Source of the DNA: Propionibacteriaceae bacterium
GTDB taxonomy: Bacteria; Actinomycetota; Actinomycetes; Propionibacteriales; Propionibacteriaceae
DNA: 36,707 bases
Reading direction: 5' to 3'
Assembly: GCA_031272825.1 (NCBI GenBank)
Contig: JAISTE010000010.1
Span: 1 to 36,707, forward strand
The translations under genes and the position numbers were made by a program. The notes under the pieces were generated by a model that saw only the letters and a program-made list of their open reading frames with translations, did not search any database and was not told where the DNA came from. Of this stretch, positions 10,295-21,982 are shown piece after piece (positions within the stretch are counted from its first letter, which is position 1; every line of letters begins with the position of its first letter).

Positions 10295-11230
10295 ATGGCC
10301 GGCAATTCCCAGCGCAAAGGCGCAGTTCGCAAGCGCGGCAGGGCCCAGGCCCCAGCAGGTTCGGGGGGCCGCATCCGCCGCGGTTTGGAAGGCAAAGGGC
10401 CGACGCCCAAGGCCGAAGATCGCCCCTACCACAAGGCATATCGCGATAAGAACAAACCAACTTCGCAAAAGTCCAGGAAACCCGCCCAGCGCACCCACTC
10501 GTCCTCTGATTGGATTTTCGGGCGTAACCCGGTGCTGGAGGCGCTGCAGGCCAACGTGCCGGTGAAGCAGGCGCTGGTGGCTGAGGGCGTCGAGCGTGAT
10601 TCGCGGATGAAGGAGATCCTCTCGTTCGCCGCGCAGAACGGGATTCCGTTCCTGCAGGCAACCAAGCACGACCTCGACCGCATCACTGGAGGGGCTGCCC
10701 ACCAGGGTGTCGCCCTGCGCATTCCGCCGTTCGAGTACGCCGATCCGGGCGATTTGCTCGAGCAGGCCCTTGAGCGCGGCAACGGCGTGGCCGTGGCGCT
10801 GGATTCGGTAACCGACCCGCACAATCTCGGCGCCATCGTGCGTTCTGCCGCGGCCTTCGGCGCCTACGGTGTGATCATCCCGGAGCGCCGCTCGGCCCAG
10901 ATGACCGCCGCCGCATGGAAGACTTCCGCTGGTGCGGCCGCCCGCCTCCCCGTTGCCAGGGCCAAGAACCTTAACCAGGTGCTGAAGGCCTGGTCGAAGG
11001 CCGGTGTGCTGGTCGTCGGCCTGGCCGGGGACGCCGAGCTGCCCATCGAAGCGGTGTCGGCTCTCAACCAGCCGGTGTTGATCGTCGTCGGTTCCGAGGG
11101 TGAGGGCCTGTCGCACCTGGTTCGCCAGAACTGCGATCAGCTGGCCTCGATCAAGATCACGGGCATGGAATCGCTGAACGCGTCCGTCGCCGCTGCCATC
11201 GCCTTGTATGAGCTGACGCGGGAAAACTGA
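10295..11230 (+). CDS. rlmB: 23S rRNA (guanosine-2'-O)-methyltransferase (SpoU/TrmH family)
   Basis: Basic N-terminal extension; DWIFGRNPVLEAL, DSVTDPHNLGAIVRSAAAFG, VVGSEGEGLSHLVRQNCD, ESLNASVAAAIALYE. Confidence 0.95.
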   Translation: MAGNSQRKGAVRKRGRAQAPAGSGGRIRRGLEGKGPTPKAEDRPYHKAYRDKNKPTSQKSRKPAQRTHSSSDWIFGRNPVLEALQANVPVKQALVAEGVERDSRMKEILSFAAQNGIPFLQATKHDLDRITGGAAHQGVALRIPPFEYADPGDLLEQALERGNGVAVALDSVTDPHNLGAIVRSAAAFGAYGVIIPERRSAQMTAAAWKTSAGAAARLPVARAKNLNQVLKAWSKAGVLVVGLAGDAELPIEAVSALNQPVLIVVGSEGEGLSHLVRQNCDQLASIKITGMESLNASVAAAIALYELTREN

Positions 11231-11382
11231 GTGGAAGCCATCTGCGGCACCGCGGCTGTCGGGGAGGGATTCATAACCCCGCCCGTCATTTCGCGGATGA
11301 CGAAGAATCGGCGGCGCGCGCTTCCACGGTTGTCAACCGTTGCGCACGTACAATTGTCGAACCCGAGTGTCGGAAGTGGAGT

Positions 11383-13470
11383 ATGAGCGGTAAAGCCGGT
11401 GAGCCCATCGTGGGTCGCGTGCTGGTGGGCCGCTATCAAATCCTGCGGATGATCGCCAAGGGCGGCATGGCGACGGTCTACGAAGCCAAAGACCTGACGC
11501 TCGGGCGCTCGGTGGCCGTCAAGGTCATGCACGACGGCCTGTGCACCGATCCCGCGTACGTCACCCGTTTCAAGCGCGAGGCCATCTCCGCCGCCGGGCT
11601 CCAGCACCCAGGTATCGTCTCCATCTTCGACCAGGGGGTCGACGAGGGCCGTCCGTTCATCGTCATGGAATACGTGCCGGGCGGGACGCTGCGGCACCTG
11701 ATCACGAACACCGCACCCATCGGGCCCAAGCGCGCGGTCGAGCTGATGCTTCCGATCGTCGACGCCGTGGCCTACGCCCACGAATCGGGCATCTTGCACC
11801 GCGATCTCAAGCCCGAGAACGTGCTGATCGCCCAGGGCCGCAACCAGATCAAGGTCGCCGATTTCGGCCTGGCCAAGCCCGTCGCCTCGCAGATGAACTC
11901 GAATCCGGGCACGCTGATGGGCACGGTTTCGTATGTCTCGCCGGAGATCGTCACCAACTCTCCTTACGATGCCCGCGCGGACGTTTACGCGCTGGGGATC
12001 ATCTTGTTCGAGATGCTGACGGGCGTGAAGCCGCACACCGGGGACTCGCCCGTGGCCGTCGCGTATTCGCATGTCAACACGGATACGCCCGCCCCTTCCA
12101 CCATGTTGCCCGCCGCCGATACCGCCATCCCCGACTACCTGGATGCGCTGGTGTTGGCCGCCACCGCGCGTCAGCCCGAAAAGCGGCCCGCCAACGGCTC
12201 GGTGCTGCTGGAAATGATGCGCAAGGTGTACACCGAACTGCAGGCCGGGGTGCGCTCGAACCCTGCGCTCGCCGCTGAACTGCTCAACTACCACTACGAT
12301 CCGGCGACGCTGAACACCACCTCGCTGCCGGATCTGTCGGAATCCGAACCCAGCTTGCAAGAGCGCACGCCGGTAATGGCCGACCAGATCCCCGTTCTGA
12401 ACCAGGCGGTCGCCGATCCCGGGGTTTCCAATCCCCCGATTCCCAACCCCGTGGTTCCCGCACCTGCCGGGGTGTACGCGCCTTCGCCCGTCGCTCCCCC
12501 GTATAACGCGGCCCAAGGCCCATCGCCGCGGGCGGTGAAGCTCAAGAACCAGCAATCTCGGCGCAAGTGGCGCGGCCTGGTGCTGGTGCTGGTGGTCTTC
12601 TTGATTGCGGGCTTGGGCGGCTTCGGCGCCTGGTACTACCTGCAGGGCCGGTTCGTGCCCGGCGGTACCCCCGATTTCGGCGGCATGGACGAGAAGGCCG
12701 CCGCGGCGCTGGCTACCCAGCACGGCATCAAGATCAGATGGCCAAGTGAAGACGATTCGGAACACCACGTCTACTCCGAGGACATTCCCGCCGATCACAT
12801 CGTCTCCACCGACCCGGCCTCCGGGATGCCGCTGGAAATCGGCGGCACAGTGAGCGCGTTCGTCTCCAAGGGCCAGGAGCGCTACGCGGTTCCCAAACTC
12901 ACCGGCAAGACCGAGAGCGCTGCCGCCGATGCCCTGGCCAAGACCAACCTCAAGCTCGGCAACGTCACACACGACTACTCCGACGACGTCGAGGCGGGCA
13001 AGATCATCTCCCAGTCCATCGCCAAGGGCGAGTCGGTCAAGCGCGATACCGTGGTGGACGTCGTCGTCTCCGACGGCCCGGCACCGGTCGCCATCACCTC
13101 GTACGTCGGCAAGGCATATTCCGAGGCCAAGGCCTATTACAAGGAAGCCGGGCTGAAGGTGAAGAAGACCGAGGCCTATTCCGAAGAGCTGGAAGCGGGG
13201 CTGGTGATCTCCCAAGACCCCGCCGAGGGTACGGAGGCGCACCGGGGCGACACCATCACGTTTACGGTTTCCAAGGGTTCAGAGTATGTGACCGTACCTG
13301 AAGTAGTGATGATGGGCACCAGCGCCGCGAAAGAGAAGCTGGAGAACCTGGGCCTGGTCGTCGAGGTTGTTTACGATTCGCCGTTCAAGCTCAACATCGC
13401 CACCTACACCGAGCCGGGGGCGGGCAACAAGGTAAAAATCGGCTCGACGATCACGCTGCATTCGAACTAG
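11383..13470 (+). CDS. PASTA-domain Ser/Thr protein kinase (PknB/Stk1 type)
   Basis: Kinase motifs (AVKVMHDGL, ILHRDLKPENVLI, VADFGLAKP), TM LVLVLVVFLIAGLGGFGAWYY, about four PASTA repeats. Confidence 0.95.
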   Translation: MSGKAGEPIVGRVLVGRYQILRMIAKGGMATVYEAKDLTLGRSVAVKVMHDGLCTDPAYVTRFKREAISAAGLQHPGIVSIFDQGVDEGRPFIVMEYVPGGTLRHLITNTAPIGPKRAVELMLPIVDAVAYAHESGILHRDLKPENVLIAQGRNQIKVADFGLAKPVASQMNSNPGTLMGTVSYVSPEIVTNSPYDARADVYALGIILFEMLTGVKPHTGDSPVAVAYSHVNTDTPAPSTMLPAADTAIPDYLDALVLAATARQPEKRPANGSVLLEMMRKVYTELQAGVRSNPALAAELLNYHYDPATLNTTSLPDLSESEPSLQERTPVMADQIPVLNQAVADPGVSNPPIPNPVVPAPAGVYAPSPVAPPYNAAQGPSPRAVKLKNQQSRRKWRGLVLVLVVFLIAGLGGFGAWYYLQGRFVPGGTPDFGGMDEKAAAALATQHGIKIRWPSEDDSEHHVYSEDIPADHIVSTDPASGMPLEIGGTVSAFVSKGQERYAVPKLTGKTESAAADALAKTNLKLGNVTHDYSDDVEAGKIISQSIAKGESVKRDTVVDVVVSDGPAPVAITSYVGKAYSEAKAYYKEAGLKVKKTEAYSEELEAGLVISQDPAEGTEAHRGDTITFTVSKGSEYVTVPEVVMMGTSAAKEKLENLGLVVEVVYDSPFKLNIATYTEPGAGNKVKIGSTITLHSN

Positions 13471-13510
13471 GCGTGCGGTTGCATCTGGCTTCCCATACGG
13501 TAGAAGCCAT

Positions 13511-13630
13511 CCCCCACCGTCATTCTGCACGCCCCACCGTCATCCTGCGCACCCCACCGTCATCCTGCACGCCCCACCGTCATTCTGCGCACCCCACCAT
13601 CATTCTGCACGCCCCACCGTCATTCTGCGC
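13511..13630. repeat. Tandem array, 6 x 20 bp, with alternating subtypes (40-bp dimers)
   Basis: ccccaccgtcattctgcac/g and ccccaccgtcatcctgcgc/a types alternate from 13511; ends in a full palindromic element. Confidence 0.95.
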
Positions 13631-13646
13631 GAAGTCGCAGAATCTC
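13618..13646. repeat. Dispersed palindromic element, TTCT/AGAA stem variant
   Basis: CGTCATTCTGCGCGAAGTCGCAGAATCT. Confidence 0.9.
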
Positions 13647-13662
13647 AAATTCGAATTCCCCC

Positions 13663-14298
13663 TCAGAACTCAACGGCCCCGCGCCCGCGCAGATCGGTCA
13701 GTTCGGTGGGGATGAAATTCCCAATCTGCTTATAGCTCAGCGCCCATCCGTTGTCGGACAACAGCCGGTCGTGGATCAAGAAGCCGATGGGCGCGGCCAC
13801 CTCTCGGCCCCAGTCGATGACCTCTTTCATCGCGGCCCAGGGCCCGTAGGCAGGCACTCCCACGATGTCGATTCCAGCCGGGGCGACGGCCAGCGAATCT
13901 CCCGGGTGGAAGAAGCGCGGTTCCCCCTCGGCCTCGATCACGAATCCGACGTTGCCCACGCGCGGAATCTCCTTGTAGATAACCTGATGCAGGCCCCCCA
14001 CGGCGCTGATTGTGGTGGTACCGAGCTGGATGGCGGCGTCGGCGTGGAAGGGTTCGGCGCTTTCCAACCCGTAGACGTCCTTCACTGACGGCTCAACCAG
14101 CAGGCGGGCCTGCGGGTTGGCCTTGATGAGGTCGGGGGCGTTCTGGGGATCGAAGTGGTCGGGATGCTGGTGGGTGACGATGATGGCGTCGAGATCGGTG
14201 ATCCCATGCCATTCGGAGCTGAAGTTTCCGGGGTCTACCAGGATGCGCTGGTCGGTCTCGACGAGCACCGTCGAGTGGCCCAGGTGCGTGATTTTCAT
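13663..14298 (-). CDS. MBL-fold metal-dependent hydrolase (UlaG-like)
   Basis: [42 protein letters not shown]. Confidence 0.9.
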   Translation of the reverse strand: MKITHLGHSTVLVETDQRILVDPGNFSSEWHGITDLDAIIVTHQHPDHFDPQNAPDLIKANPQARLLVEPSVKDVYGLESAEPFHADAAIQLGTTTISAVGGLHQVIYKEIPRVGNVGFVIEAEGEPRFFHPGDSLAVAPAGIDIVGVPAYGPWAAMKEVIDWGREVAAPIGFLIHDRLLSDNGWALSYKQIGNFIPTELTDLRGRGAVEF

Positions 14299-14792
14299 TC
14301 TCCCTGCCTCTGGTTCAGGTCGAAGACGACGTGCGGATAGGGGGCGTCGGATTTGGGCGGGTTGACGTGCGAGATTGCGTAGTCGAGGGCGTAGCGGTAG
14401 CCATCGGCTCCCAGGCCCGCGATTACGGCGACCGCGACGTCGGACAGGTAGGAGTGGTGACGGAATTCCTCGCGGGCGTGCACGTTGGAGATGTGCAGCT
14501 CGATGAACGGGATCGCGGAGCCGACGAGGGCGTCGCGGATGGCGACGGACGTATGCGTGAAGGCCCCGGCGTTGATGACGATGTACTGCACCCCCGCAGA
14601 CTGTGCCTCCTGGATGCGGTCGACGATGGCCCCCTCATGGTTGGACTGGAAGGTCTGCACTTCGACGCCCGCCTCGCGGCCTTGTTTGACCAGCGAGGAT
14701 TCGATCTGGGGCAAGGTGGTGTGGCCGTAGATTCCCGGCTCCCGTGTGCCGAGTGTGTTTAAATTCGGGCCGTTGATGACGAGCACGCTCAT
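14295..14792 (-). CDS. aroQ: 3-dehydroquinate dehydratase, type II
   Basis: [74 protein letters not shown]. Confidence 0.96.
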   Translation of the reverse strand: MSVLVINGPNLNTLGTREPGIYGHTTLPQIESSLVKQGREAGVEVQTFQSNHEGAIVDRIQEAQSAGVQYIVINAGAFTHTSVAIRDALVGSAIPFIELHISNVHAREEFRHHSYLSDVAVAVIAGLGADGYRYALDYAISHVNPPKSDAPYPHVVFDLNQRQGE

Positions 14793-14808
14793 AGGCCAAC
14801 TCTATCGG

Positions 14809-14881
14809 CGCCCCGGGCGGGGGTCGAACCCACAACCTGCAGATTAGAAGTCAGCTGCTCTATCCATTGAGCTACCGGGGC
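14809..14881 (-). tRNA. tRNA-Arg(TCT)
   Basis: Reverse strand GCCCCGGTAGCTCAATGGATAGAGCAGCTGACTTCTAATCTGC...GTGGGTTCGACCCCCGCCCGGGGC; cloverleaf with TCT anticodon. Confidence 0.92.
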
Positions 14882-14923
14882 TGGCTAGGCAATCATACTC
14901 CGGGTCGGAGCATGCCCTTTGCT

Positions 14924-15517
14924 TCACTCGAGCACTTTCTCGGCGATCTCCTTGAGTTCCTCCGAGGTCGGCCCGGGTTCGGCGGGGAACAGTGCGAGAC
15001 GGTAGTACTTCAGCTCGTTCACCGAGTCGATGATGTCGCCGAGCGCGCGGTGGTTGCCGGTCTTCTCGGGTGCGTTGAAGTAGACCCGCGGGTACCAGCG
15101 GCGGGCGAGTTCTTTGATCGAGGAGACGTCGACGTTGCGGTAGTGCAAGAACTCTTCGAGCTCGGGCATATCTCGGGCCAAGAACGTGCGGTCGGTGCCG
15201 ACGGAGTTTCCGGCCAGCGGCACCTTGCCGGGCTCGCTGACGTACTCCTTGATGTACTCGAGAACCTGGTTCTGGGCGTCTTCAATGGTGGTGCCATCGG
15301 CCAGCAGCGGCAGCAGCCCGGAGTTGGTGTGCATCTGCGTGACGAAATCGCCCATCTGATCCAAGGCCTCCTGCGGGGGCTTGATGATGACGTCGACGCC
15401 CTCCCCCAAGATATTGAGGTCAGAGTCCGTCACCAAGGCCGAGATCTCGATCAGGGCGTCCTTCTCAAGCGAGAGACCGGTCATCTCGCAATCTATCCAC
15501 ACCAGATAATCATTCAC
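14924..15517 (-). CDS. orn: Oligoribonuclease
   Basis: YLVWIDCEMTGLSLEKDALIEISALVTDSDLN, GNSVGTDRTFLARDMPELEEFLHYRNVDVSSIKEL, NHRALGDIIDSVNELKYYR. Confidence 0.96.
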   Translation of the reverse strand: MNDYLVWIDCEMTGLSLEKDALIEISALVTDSDLNILGEGVDVIIKPPQEALDQMGDFVTQMHTNSGLLPLLADGTTIEDAQNQVLEYIKEYVSEPGKVPLAGNSVGTDRTFLARDMPELEEFLHYRNVDVSSIKELARRWYPRVYFNAPEKTGNHRALGDIIDSVNELKYYRLALFPAEPGPTSEELKEIAEKVLE

Positions 15518-15685
15518 AAAGGACTACTTTACGACTTGGACGGCTGCAGCGGTTATTCGGTTGTCCTAAGGCTGATTGGAGCCGAGCAAGAAGGGTGTTC
15601 GACGGCTCTCGACAGTTCCTGCAGCGAGCCTCAGTTCGACTCTCAGCGCTAGATGAGCTAGTATTACCAAGCCGAAAGGCACATG

Positions 15686-15758
15686 GTGGCTGTAGCTCAG
15701 TTGGTAGAGCACCTGGTTGTGGTCCAGGTGGTCGCCGGTTCAAGTCCGGTTAGCCACC
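15686..15758 (+). tRNA. tRNA-His(GTG)
   Basis: GTGGCTGTAGCTCAGTTGGTAGAGCACCTGGTTGTGGTCCAGGTGGTCGCCGGTTCAAGTCCGGTTAGCCACC; GTG anticodon; encoded G-1 at 15685. Confidence 0.96.
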
Positions 15759-16052
15759 CCGAGTTAGCGTCGTCCGTCGAGCCGAAGGCTCATAAGGATG
15801 ACCGAGCGAGGGGCAGTTAGTCGTTCCAAGTTCCCTAGCAGTTTCTTAGTTATCTCACAAGTAGCTTGTGCCGCAGCTCTGGCACACCAGGAAGTTCCCC
15901 CTAGCTTCGAAGGAAACCCCTTCACAAAAATCGCATGGCACCCGAAACAGATGCTTCGAATCCGCGCTTCCGGAGAGAGCGCCTGGGTCGTTAACAGAAC
16001 CAACAAAGGATACTGGGCATGCGGTCAGGTTTTCTCAGGGCATACCCACAGC

Positions 16053-16472
16053 TCAGGGAGCCACAAACTCGACGCCCAAGGCAAGGTACGTGGCTTCGGC
16101 GCGCTTGTCGCAAGTCAGCAGCGGCAGCCCGTGTTCGCGAGCGGCAGCTGCCACCAGCGCGTCGTAAACCTGGCCTCCGGCAAGGCCAAGCTTTCGGAAC
16201 TCCTCTAGCAGCTTCGCTTGCGAGGACGCCCCGAGAAAACGCGGCTCGGGGAATTCGGCTCGGATCAGGCGCAGGGCGTCATCGCCCGAGATTCGATACG
16301 GCATGGGCAGGCGCGTCAGAACCGAGTAGACCTCGAAGTTTGCGTGCCCCGACAGCCCAATCGCGCGCCCCTCGACCTGCTCGGCTATCCAATCGTGAAA
16401 GGGGTTGTCCGGCTGCACCAGCGCCAACGCGGCGCTGGTATCTAAAAGCAGCAGGTCAGCGTTGATCGTCAA
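16053..16472 (-). CDS. vapC: PIN-domain ribonuclease toxin, VapC-like
   Basis: LLLLDTSAALALVQPDNPFHDWI, ANFEVYSVLTRLP, GQVYDALVAAAAREHGLPLLTCDKRAEATYLALGVEFV; overlaps the upstream AbrB-like gene. Confidence 0.9.
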   Translation of the reverse strand: MTINADLLLLDTSAALALVQPDNPFHDWIAEQVEGRAIGLSGHANFEVYSVLTRLPMPYRISGDDALRLIRAEFPEPRFLGASSQAKLLEEFRKLGLAGGQVYDALVAAAAREHGLPLLTCDKRAEATYLALGVEFVAP

Positions 16473-16689
16473 AGCGGAACTCCCTCAGCTGATCGCCGTA
16501 CAGCGCTGGTCCTCCCTCTGGCAGCGACAGATGCCCGTCGCGCTCGACAAGGTGGCTCTCGACCGGGATCTCCACCCTCAGGGCGTTGCCGTCCGCTTCG
16601 ACGACCACCTTCCCTGGGCGGAACCCGAGCCTGTCGCGCAGCGGCTTGGGAATCACCAGCCGCCCGGCAGCATCAATGGTTGCGATCAT
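16456..16689 (-). CDS. vapB: AbrB/SpoVT-type antitoxin, VapB-like
   Basis: MIATIDAAGRLVIPKPLRDRLGFRPGKVVVEADGNALRVE. The track's longer ORF (to 16863) is rejected; start set at the AbrB motif. Confidence 0.88.
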   Translation of the reverse strand: MIATIDAAGRLVIPKPLRDRLGFRPGKVVVEADGNALRVEIPVESHLVERDGHLSLPEGGPALYGDQLREFRFDDQR

Positions 16690-16825
16690 GGTTAGGATTC
16701 TACCATTTGCCTTGGTTAGGCTCTGCGCGAGAAGAGACGTTGGCCGAAAACGGAAGAACTCACGGCGGCCTTCGGCGATCCAGTTACATGTTCGAGATAG
16801 CGGTTCGGCTTGCACCAAGAAGGGC

Positions 16826-16867
16826 GCGCATGATCGTGCACATCTTCCAACGCGCACGATCATGCGC
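16826..16867. promoter_or_regulatory. 14-bp perfect inverted repeat upstream of vapBC
   Basis: GCGCATGATCGTGC (16826-16839) / GCACGATCATGCGC (16854-16867). Confidence 0.6.
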
Positions 16868-16912
16868 TTCTTCTAGCCCTTTGCCACCCGACAGCTTTAC
16901 CGCCACAAGGAT

Positions 16913-17671
16913 TCAGGACGACCACACATAGCTTGATCCGCAGTGCTCGCAGAGGAACAACTCGTCGTCCTTTTTGAAGCTCACCCCTCCGCACCCCTTG
17001 CACGTCAGCCGTATCAGCTTTCGAGGGGCTCTGGGCTTTTCGGCTTCAGCCTTCGGCTCGGGAGGCTCTTCGGCTTGGATCCACTGAGCACTCCCAGATG
17101 CATCCGGCACCCAACGATCCCCGACCAAGCTCGGTTGCTCGGCCTTGATGTAATCAAGCAGGTTAATCATCTTGCGAATCTCGTTCGTCATATTCTCCGA
17201 TGAACCATCCGCCCACGTTTCCGCGCCGGGGCCTACGAACACCAGCCTCCACAGCGGGTGATTGTCGTCGTCGACGCGAATGCGCAGCTCAAGGCTCGAG
17301 ATAGGGGTCTTAGCCCGTGTGGCAGCGACGAGAACATCGACACCCCTCTCCTCCCCGTTCATGTAGATGCTGTAGCCGACCAAGTCTGGCATCGCGTACA
17401 ACTGAGCGGTCTTGTCCTTGCTAGTGCGCATGGCAAAACACTTCCTAGAGTCGTCCACCAATACCGCAAGGCAGCCCCAGGCAGCCTTATTCGAGATCAG
17501 GAAGCCTCCGCCCGGGAACTTGATAGCCTCGCGAGCTTGCCGCGTGGACGCAGAATGCGACTCCGACGAAACAAATGCAACCCAGGCAATAAGGAGCACG
17601 GCGGCAACAAAGAACGCGATGACCGCTTCTCCCATGATCCTCCAATCAACTGAGCTAGTGAATACCCGCAC
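16913..17671 (-). CDS. Hypothetical membrane-anchored protein with C-terminal zinc-ribbon-like CxxC pair
   Basis: N-terminal TM (AVIAFFVAAVLLIAWVAFV); C-terminus CKGCGGVSFKKDDELFLCEHCGSSYVWSS. Confidence 0.65.
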   Translation of the reverse strand: MRVFTSSVDWRIMGEAVIAFFVAAVLLIAWVAFVSSESHSASTRQAREAIKFPGGGFLISNKAAWGCLAVLVDDSRKCFAMRTSKDKTAQLYAMPDLVGYSIYMNGEERGVDVLVAATRAKTPISSLELRIRVDDDNHPLWRLVFVGPGAETWADGSSENMTNEIRKMINLLDYIKAEQPSLVGDRWVPDASGSAQWIQAEEPPEPKAEAEKPRAPRKLIRLTCKGCGGVSFKKDDELFLCEHCGSSYVWSS

Positions 17672-17767
17672 GACTTGGCACCCGCCGTTTTATCTAGCCT
17701 ACCGAACGGCAACAAACGCCGCGCACAGACGGCCTATGCCGTGGCAAACCCTTCCCGCTACAAAGAC

Positions 17768-17798
17768 GCCGAACCCCAGGTTTCCCCGGGGCTCGGCG
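17768..17798 (-). terminator. Hairpin after the E1 gene
   Basis: CGCCGAACCCC...GGGGCTCGGCG stem, about 27 bp beyond the stop at 17825. Confidence 0.65.
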
Positions 17799-17824
17799 CC
17801 GGAACTACTTCAGAGTTGTGAGAT

Positions 17825-20275
<2,451 letters not shown>

Positions 20276-20289
20276 TAGTTCCTCTTTGA

Positions 20290-20590
20290 ATGTCATCCTG
20301 CGTCGCGGCAGGCTCTGTTTTTCTTGTCCTGCTTTCACAGGATTTCTGTCTTCGTCATCCTGCGTGTAATCGCAGGATCTATTTCCTTATGTTGTTGTGA
20401 GATCCTGCGACTTCACTACGTTCCGCGCAGGATGACGGTGGTTGGTTCCGTCGGGTGACGGTGGTTGGTTCCGTCATGTGACGGTGGTTGGTTCCGTTAG
20501 GAATCGCTTCTTCGTCATTCTGCGCGCAGTCGCAGAATCTAGTGGTTCTTATCGGATCCTGCGTTGGCAGGATGACGGGGGACGGTATGG
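20290..20590. repeat. Repeat cluster: several palindromic elements in both orientations plus a 3 x 23-bp tandem array
   Basis: Elements about 20291, 20352-20380, 20400-20437 (inverted), 20511-20540, 20554-20575 (inverted); tandem tgacggtggttggttccgtc.. from 20433, 20456, 20479. Confidence 0.93.
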
Positions 20591-20608
20591 GTGCCGTCCC
20601 CCTGCGTC

Positions 20609-21979
20609 TTAGAGTTTGACGGCCCAGGCGGCCTCCCTGATTCCCTCGGAAACGGTCGGGTGCGGGAAGACGACCTGGCGCAAGTCCTCGACGGTGAGCT
20701 CGAGTTCCAGCGCGGTGGCGGCCCCCCAAATCATTTCGGGAGCGTAGGGCCCGAGTACTGTGATTCCGAGGACGACGCCCGTGGCCTTGTCCGCGATAAG
20801 CTTCACAGCCCCGGGGGCCTTCATTCCGTTTTCGGCGATGAAGCGGCCCGAGAGCAGCAGCGGCACGGTGGCCTTGGCGATCTCGTAGCCTTGTGCGAGC
20901 GCTTGCGCCTCGGTGAGCCCGACCCCGGCGGCCTCCGGCATGGAGTAGACGGCCCACGGGATGGTGTTGGTGCGCAGGATCTGCCCGGTCTTGGCCGCCT
21001 TCTCAGTGTCGAGGATGTGGGACACGGCGATTTCGGCCATCCGGTAGGCCGCATGGGCCAGCAGGGACTTGCCCGTGACGTCGCCCACCGCCCAGACGTT
21101 CGGCAGGTTGGTGCGCATGGTGTCGTCGGCGGCGATGCCCTTGGGCGTGTACTCCAGCCCGGCCTCCTTCGCGCCCCAGCCCTCGACGAGCGGACGGCGT
21201 CCGACCGCCATCAAGATGACGTCGGCTTCCAGTCGCTGTTCTTGGCCTTTGGCGTCGGCGAACACGAGCGTGCCGTCTTCTACGGCTTTTACCTGGCATC
21301 CGAGATTGAAAGTCACTCCCTTGGTGCCCTTGCGCAGCTTGGCGGCCATCTCGTCGTCCATGAACGGCAGGATTTCGGGCAACATCTCGACGACCGTCAC
21401 CTCGGTTCCGAGAGCGGCGAACAGTGAGGCGAACTCGACGCCGATAACTCCCCCGCCGATCACGGCAAGCTTGCCGGGGATATGGTCGATGGCGAGCAGA
21501 CCGGTGGAGTCGAGCACCTTGGGGTTGTCCTTGGTGCCGGGGATGGGCGGCATGGCCGGGGTGGAGCCGGTGGCGATGATGATGTGGTCGGCGCTCTTCA
21601 CTTCGCCGTTCACCTCCACCTTGCCCGGGCCGAGCAGCTTGCCCTCGCCCATGATCACTTCGACTTTGGCCTTCTTCTCAGCCGCGCCGACGCCCCCGAC
21701 GAGAGTCTTCACGACCTGCGCTTTCCAGGCCTGAACCTTCGCCCAGTCGACTTCGACGCCGCTGGCCGTGACGCCGAATTGTTCGGCGTGCAGCGCGTGT
21801 TCGTACTGTTTTGCCGAGTTGAGCAGGGATTTCGTCGGGATGCAGCCCACGTTCAGGCAGGTGCCGCCCAGGTATTCCTTCTCGATCAGGCAAACCTTCT
21901 TACCGGCGTGGCCGAGCCTTTCGGCGGCAAGGTAGCCACCGGGGCCCGCGCCGAGGACGATTACGTCGTAATCACTCAT
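20609..21979 (-). CDS. lpdA: Dihydrolipoyl dehydrogenase (E3)
   Basis: VIVLGAGPGGYLAAERLGHAGKKVCLIEKEYLGGTCLNVGCIPTKSLL; AVIGGGVIGVEFAS; VFPHPTVSEGIREA. Confidence 0.96.
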   Translation of the reverse strand: MSDYDVIVLGAGPGGYLAAERLGHAGKKVCLIEKEYLGGTCLNVGCIPTKSLLNSAKQYEHALHAEQFGVTASGVEVDWAKVQAWKAQVVKTLVGGVGAAEKKAKVEVIMGEGKLLGPGKVEVNGEVKSADHIIIATGSTPAMPPIPGTKDNPKVLDSTGLLAIDHIPGKLAVIGGGVIGVEFASLFAALGTEVTVVEMLPEILPFMDDEMAAKLRKGTKGVTFNLGCQVKAVEDGTLVFADAKGQEQRLEADVILMAVGRRPLVEGWGAKEAGLEYTPKGIAADDTMRTNLPNVWAVGDVTGKSLLAHAAYRMAEIAVSHILDTEKAAKTGQILRTNTIPWAVYSMPEAAGVGLTEAQALAQGYEIAKATVPLLLSGRFIAENGMKAPGAVKLIADKATGVVLGITVLGPYAPEMIWGAATALELELTVEDLRQVVFPHPTVSEGIREAAWAVKL

Positions 21980-21982
21980 TTC

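Noticed and set aside
9821-11116. 431-aa reverse ORF opposite cysS/rlmB
   Set aside because: Spans two well-supported sense genes; no recognisable domain.
11281-11305. CGTCATttcgcggATGACG hairpin before the kinase gene
   Set aside because: May be a collapsed copy of the dispersed element, but retains only the termini; too degenerate to count.
11137-13242. 701-aa reverse ORF opposite the PASTA kinase
   Set aside because: Codon-shadow ORF of a high-GC gene; Gly/His/Arg-rich composition and no domain, while the + strand encodes a clear kinase.
13511-13630. Possible CRISPR array
   Set aside because: 20-bp units are contiguous with no variable spacers and no cas genes nearby; the same applies to the 23- and 26-bp arrays.
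14820-14881. Central U-U mismatch in the tRNA-Arg(TCT) anticodon stem (GCTGA/TCTGC)
   Set aside because: Probably tolerated natural variation; rest of the cloverleaf is intact, so not evidence for a pseudo-tRNA without comparison.
15798-16208. 136-aa forward ORF downstream of tRNA-His
   Set aside because: Overlaps vapC antisense; no RBS or family; not reported as a gene.
20276-20338. N-terminal extension of the E1 ORF in the track
   Set aside because: Translated repeat/leader DNA; a good RBS precedes MTKSLF at 20275.
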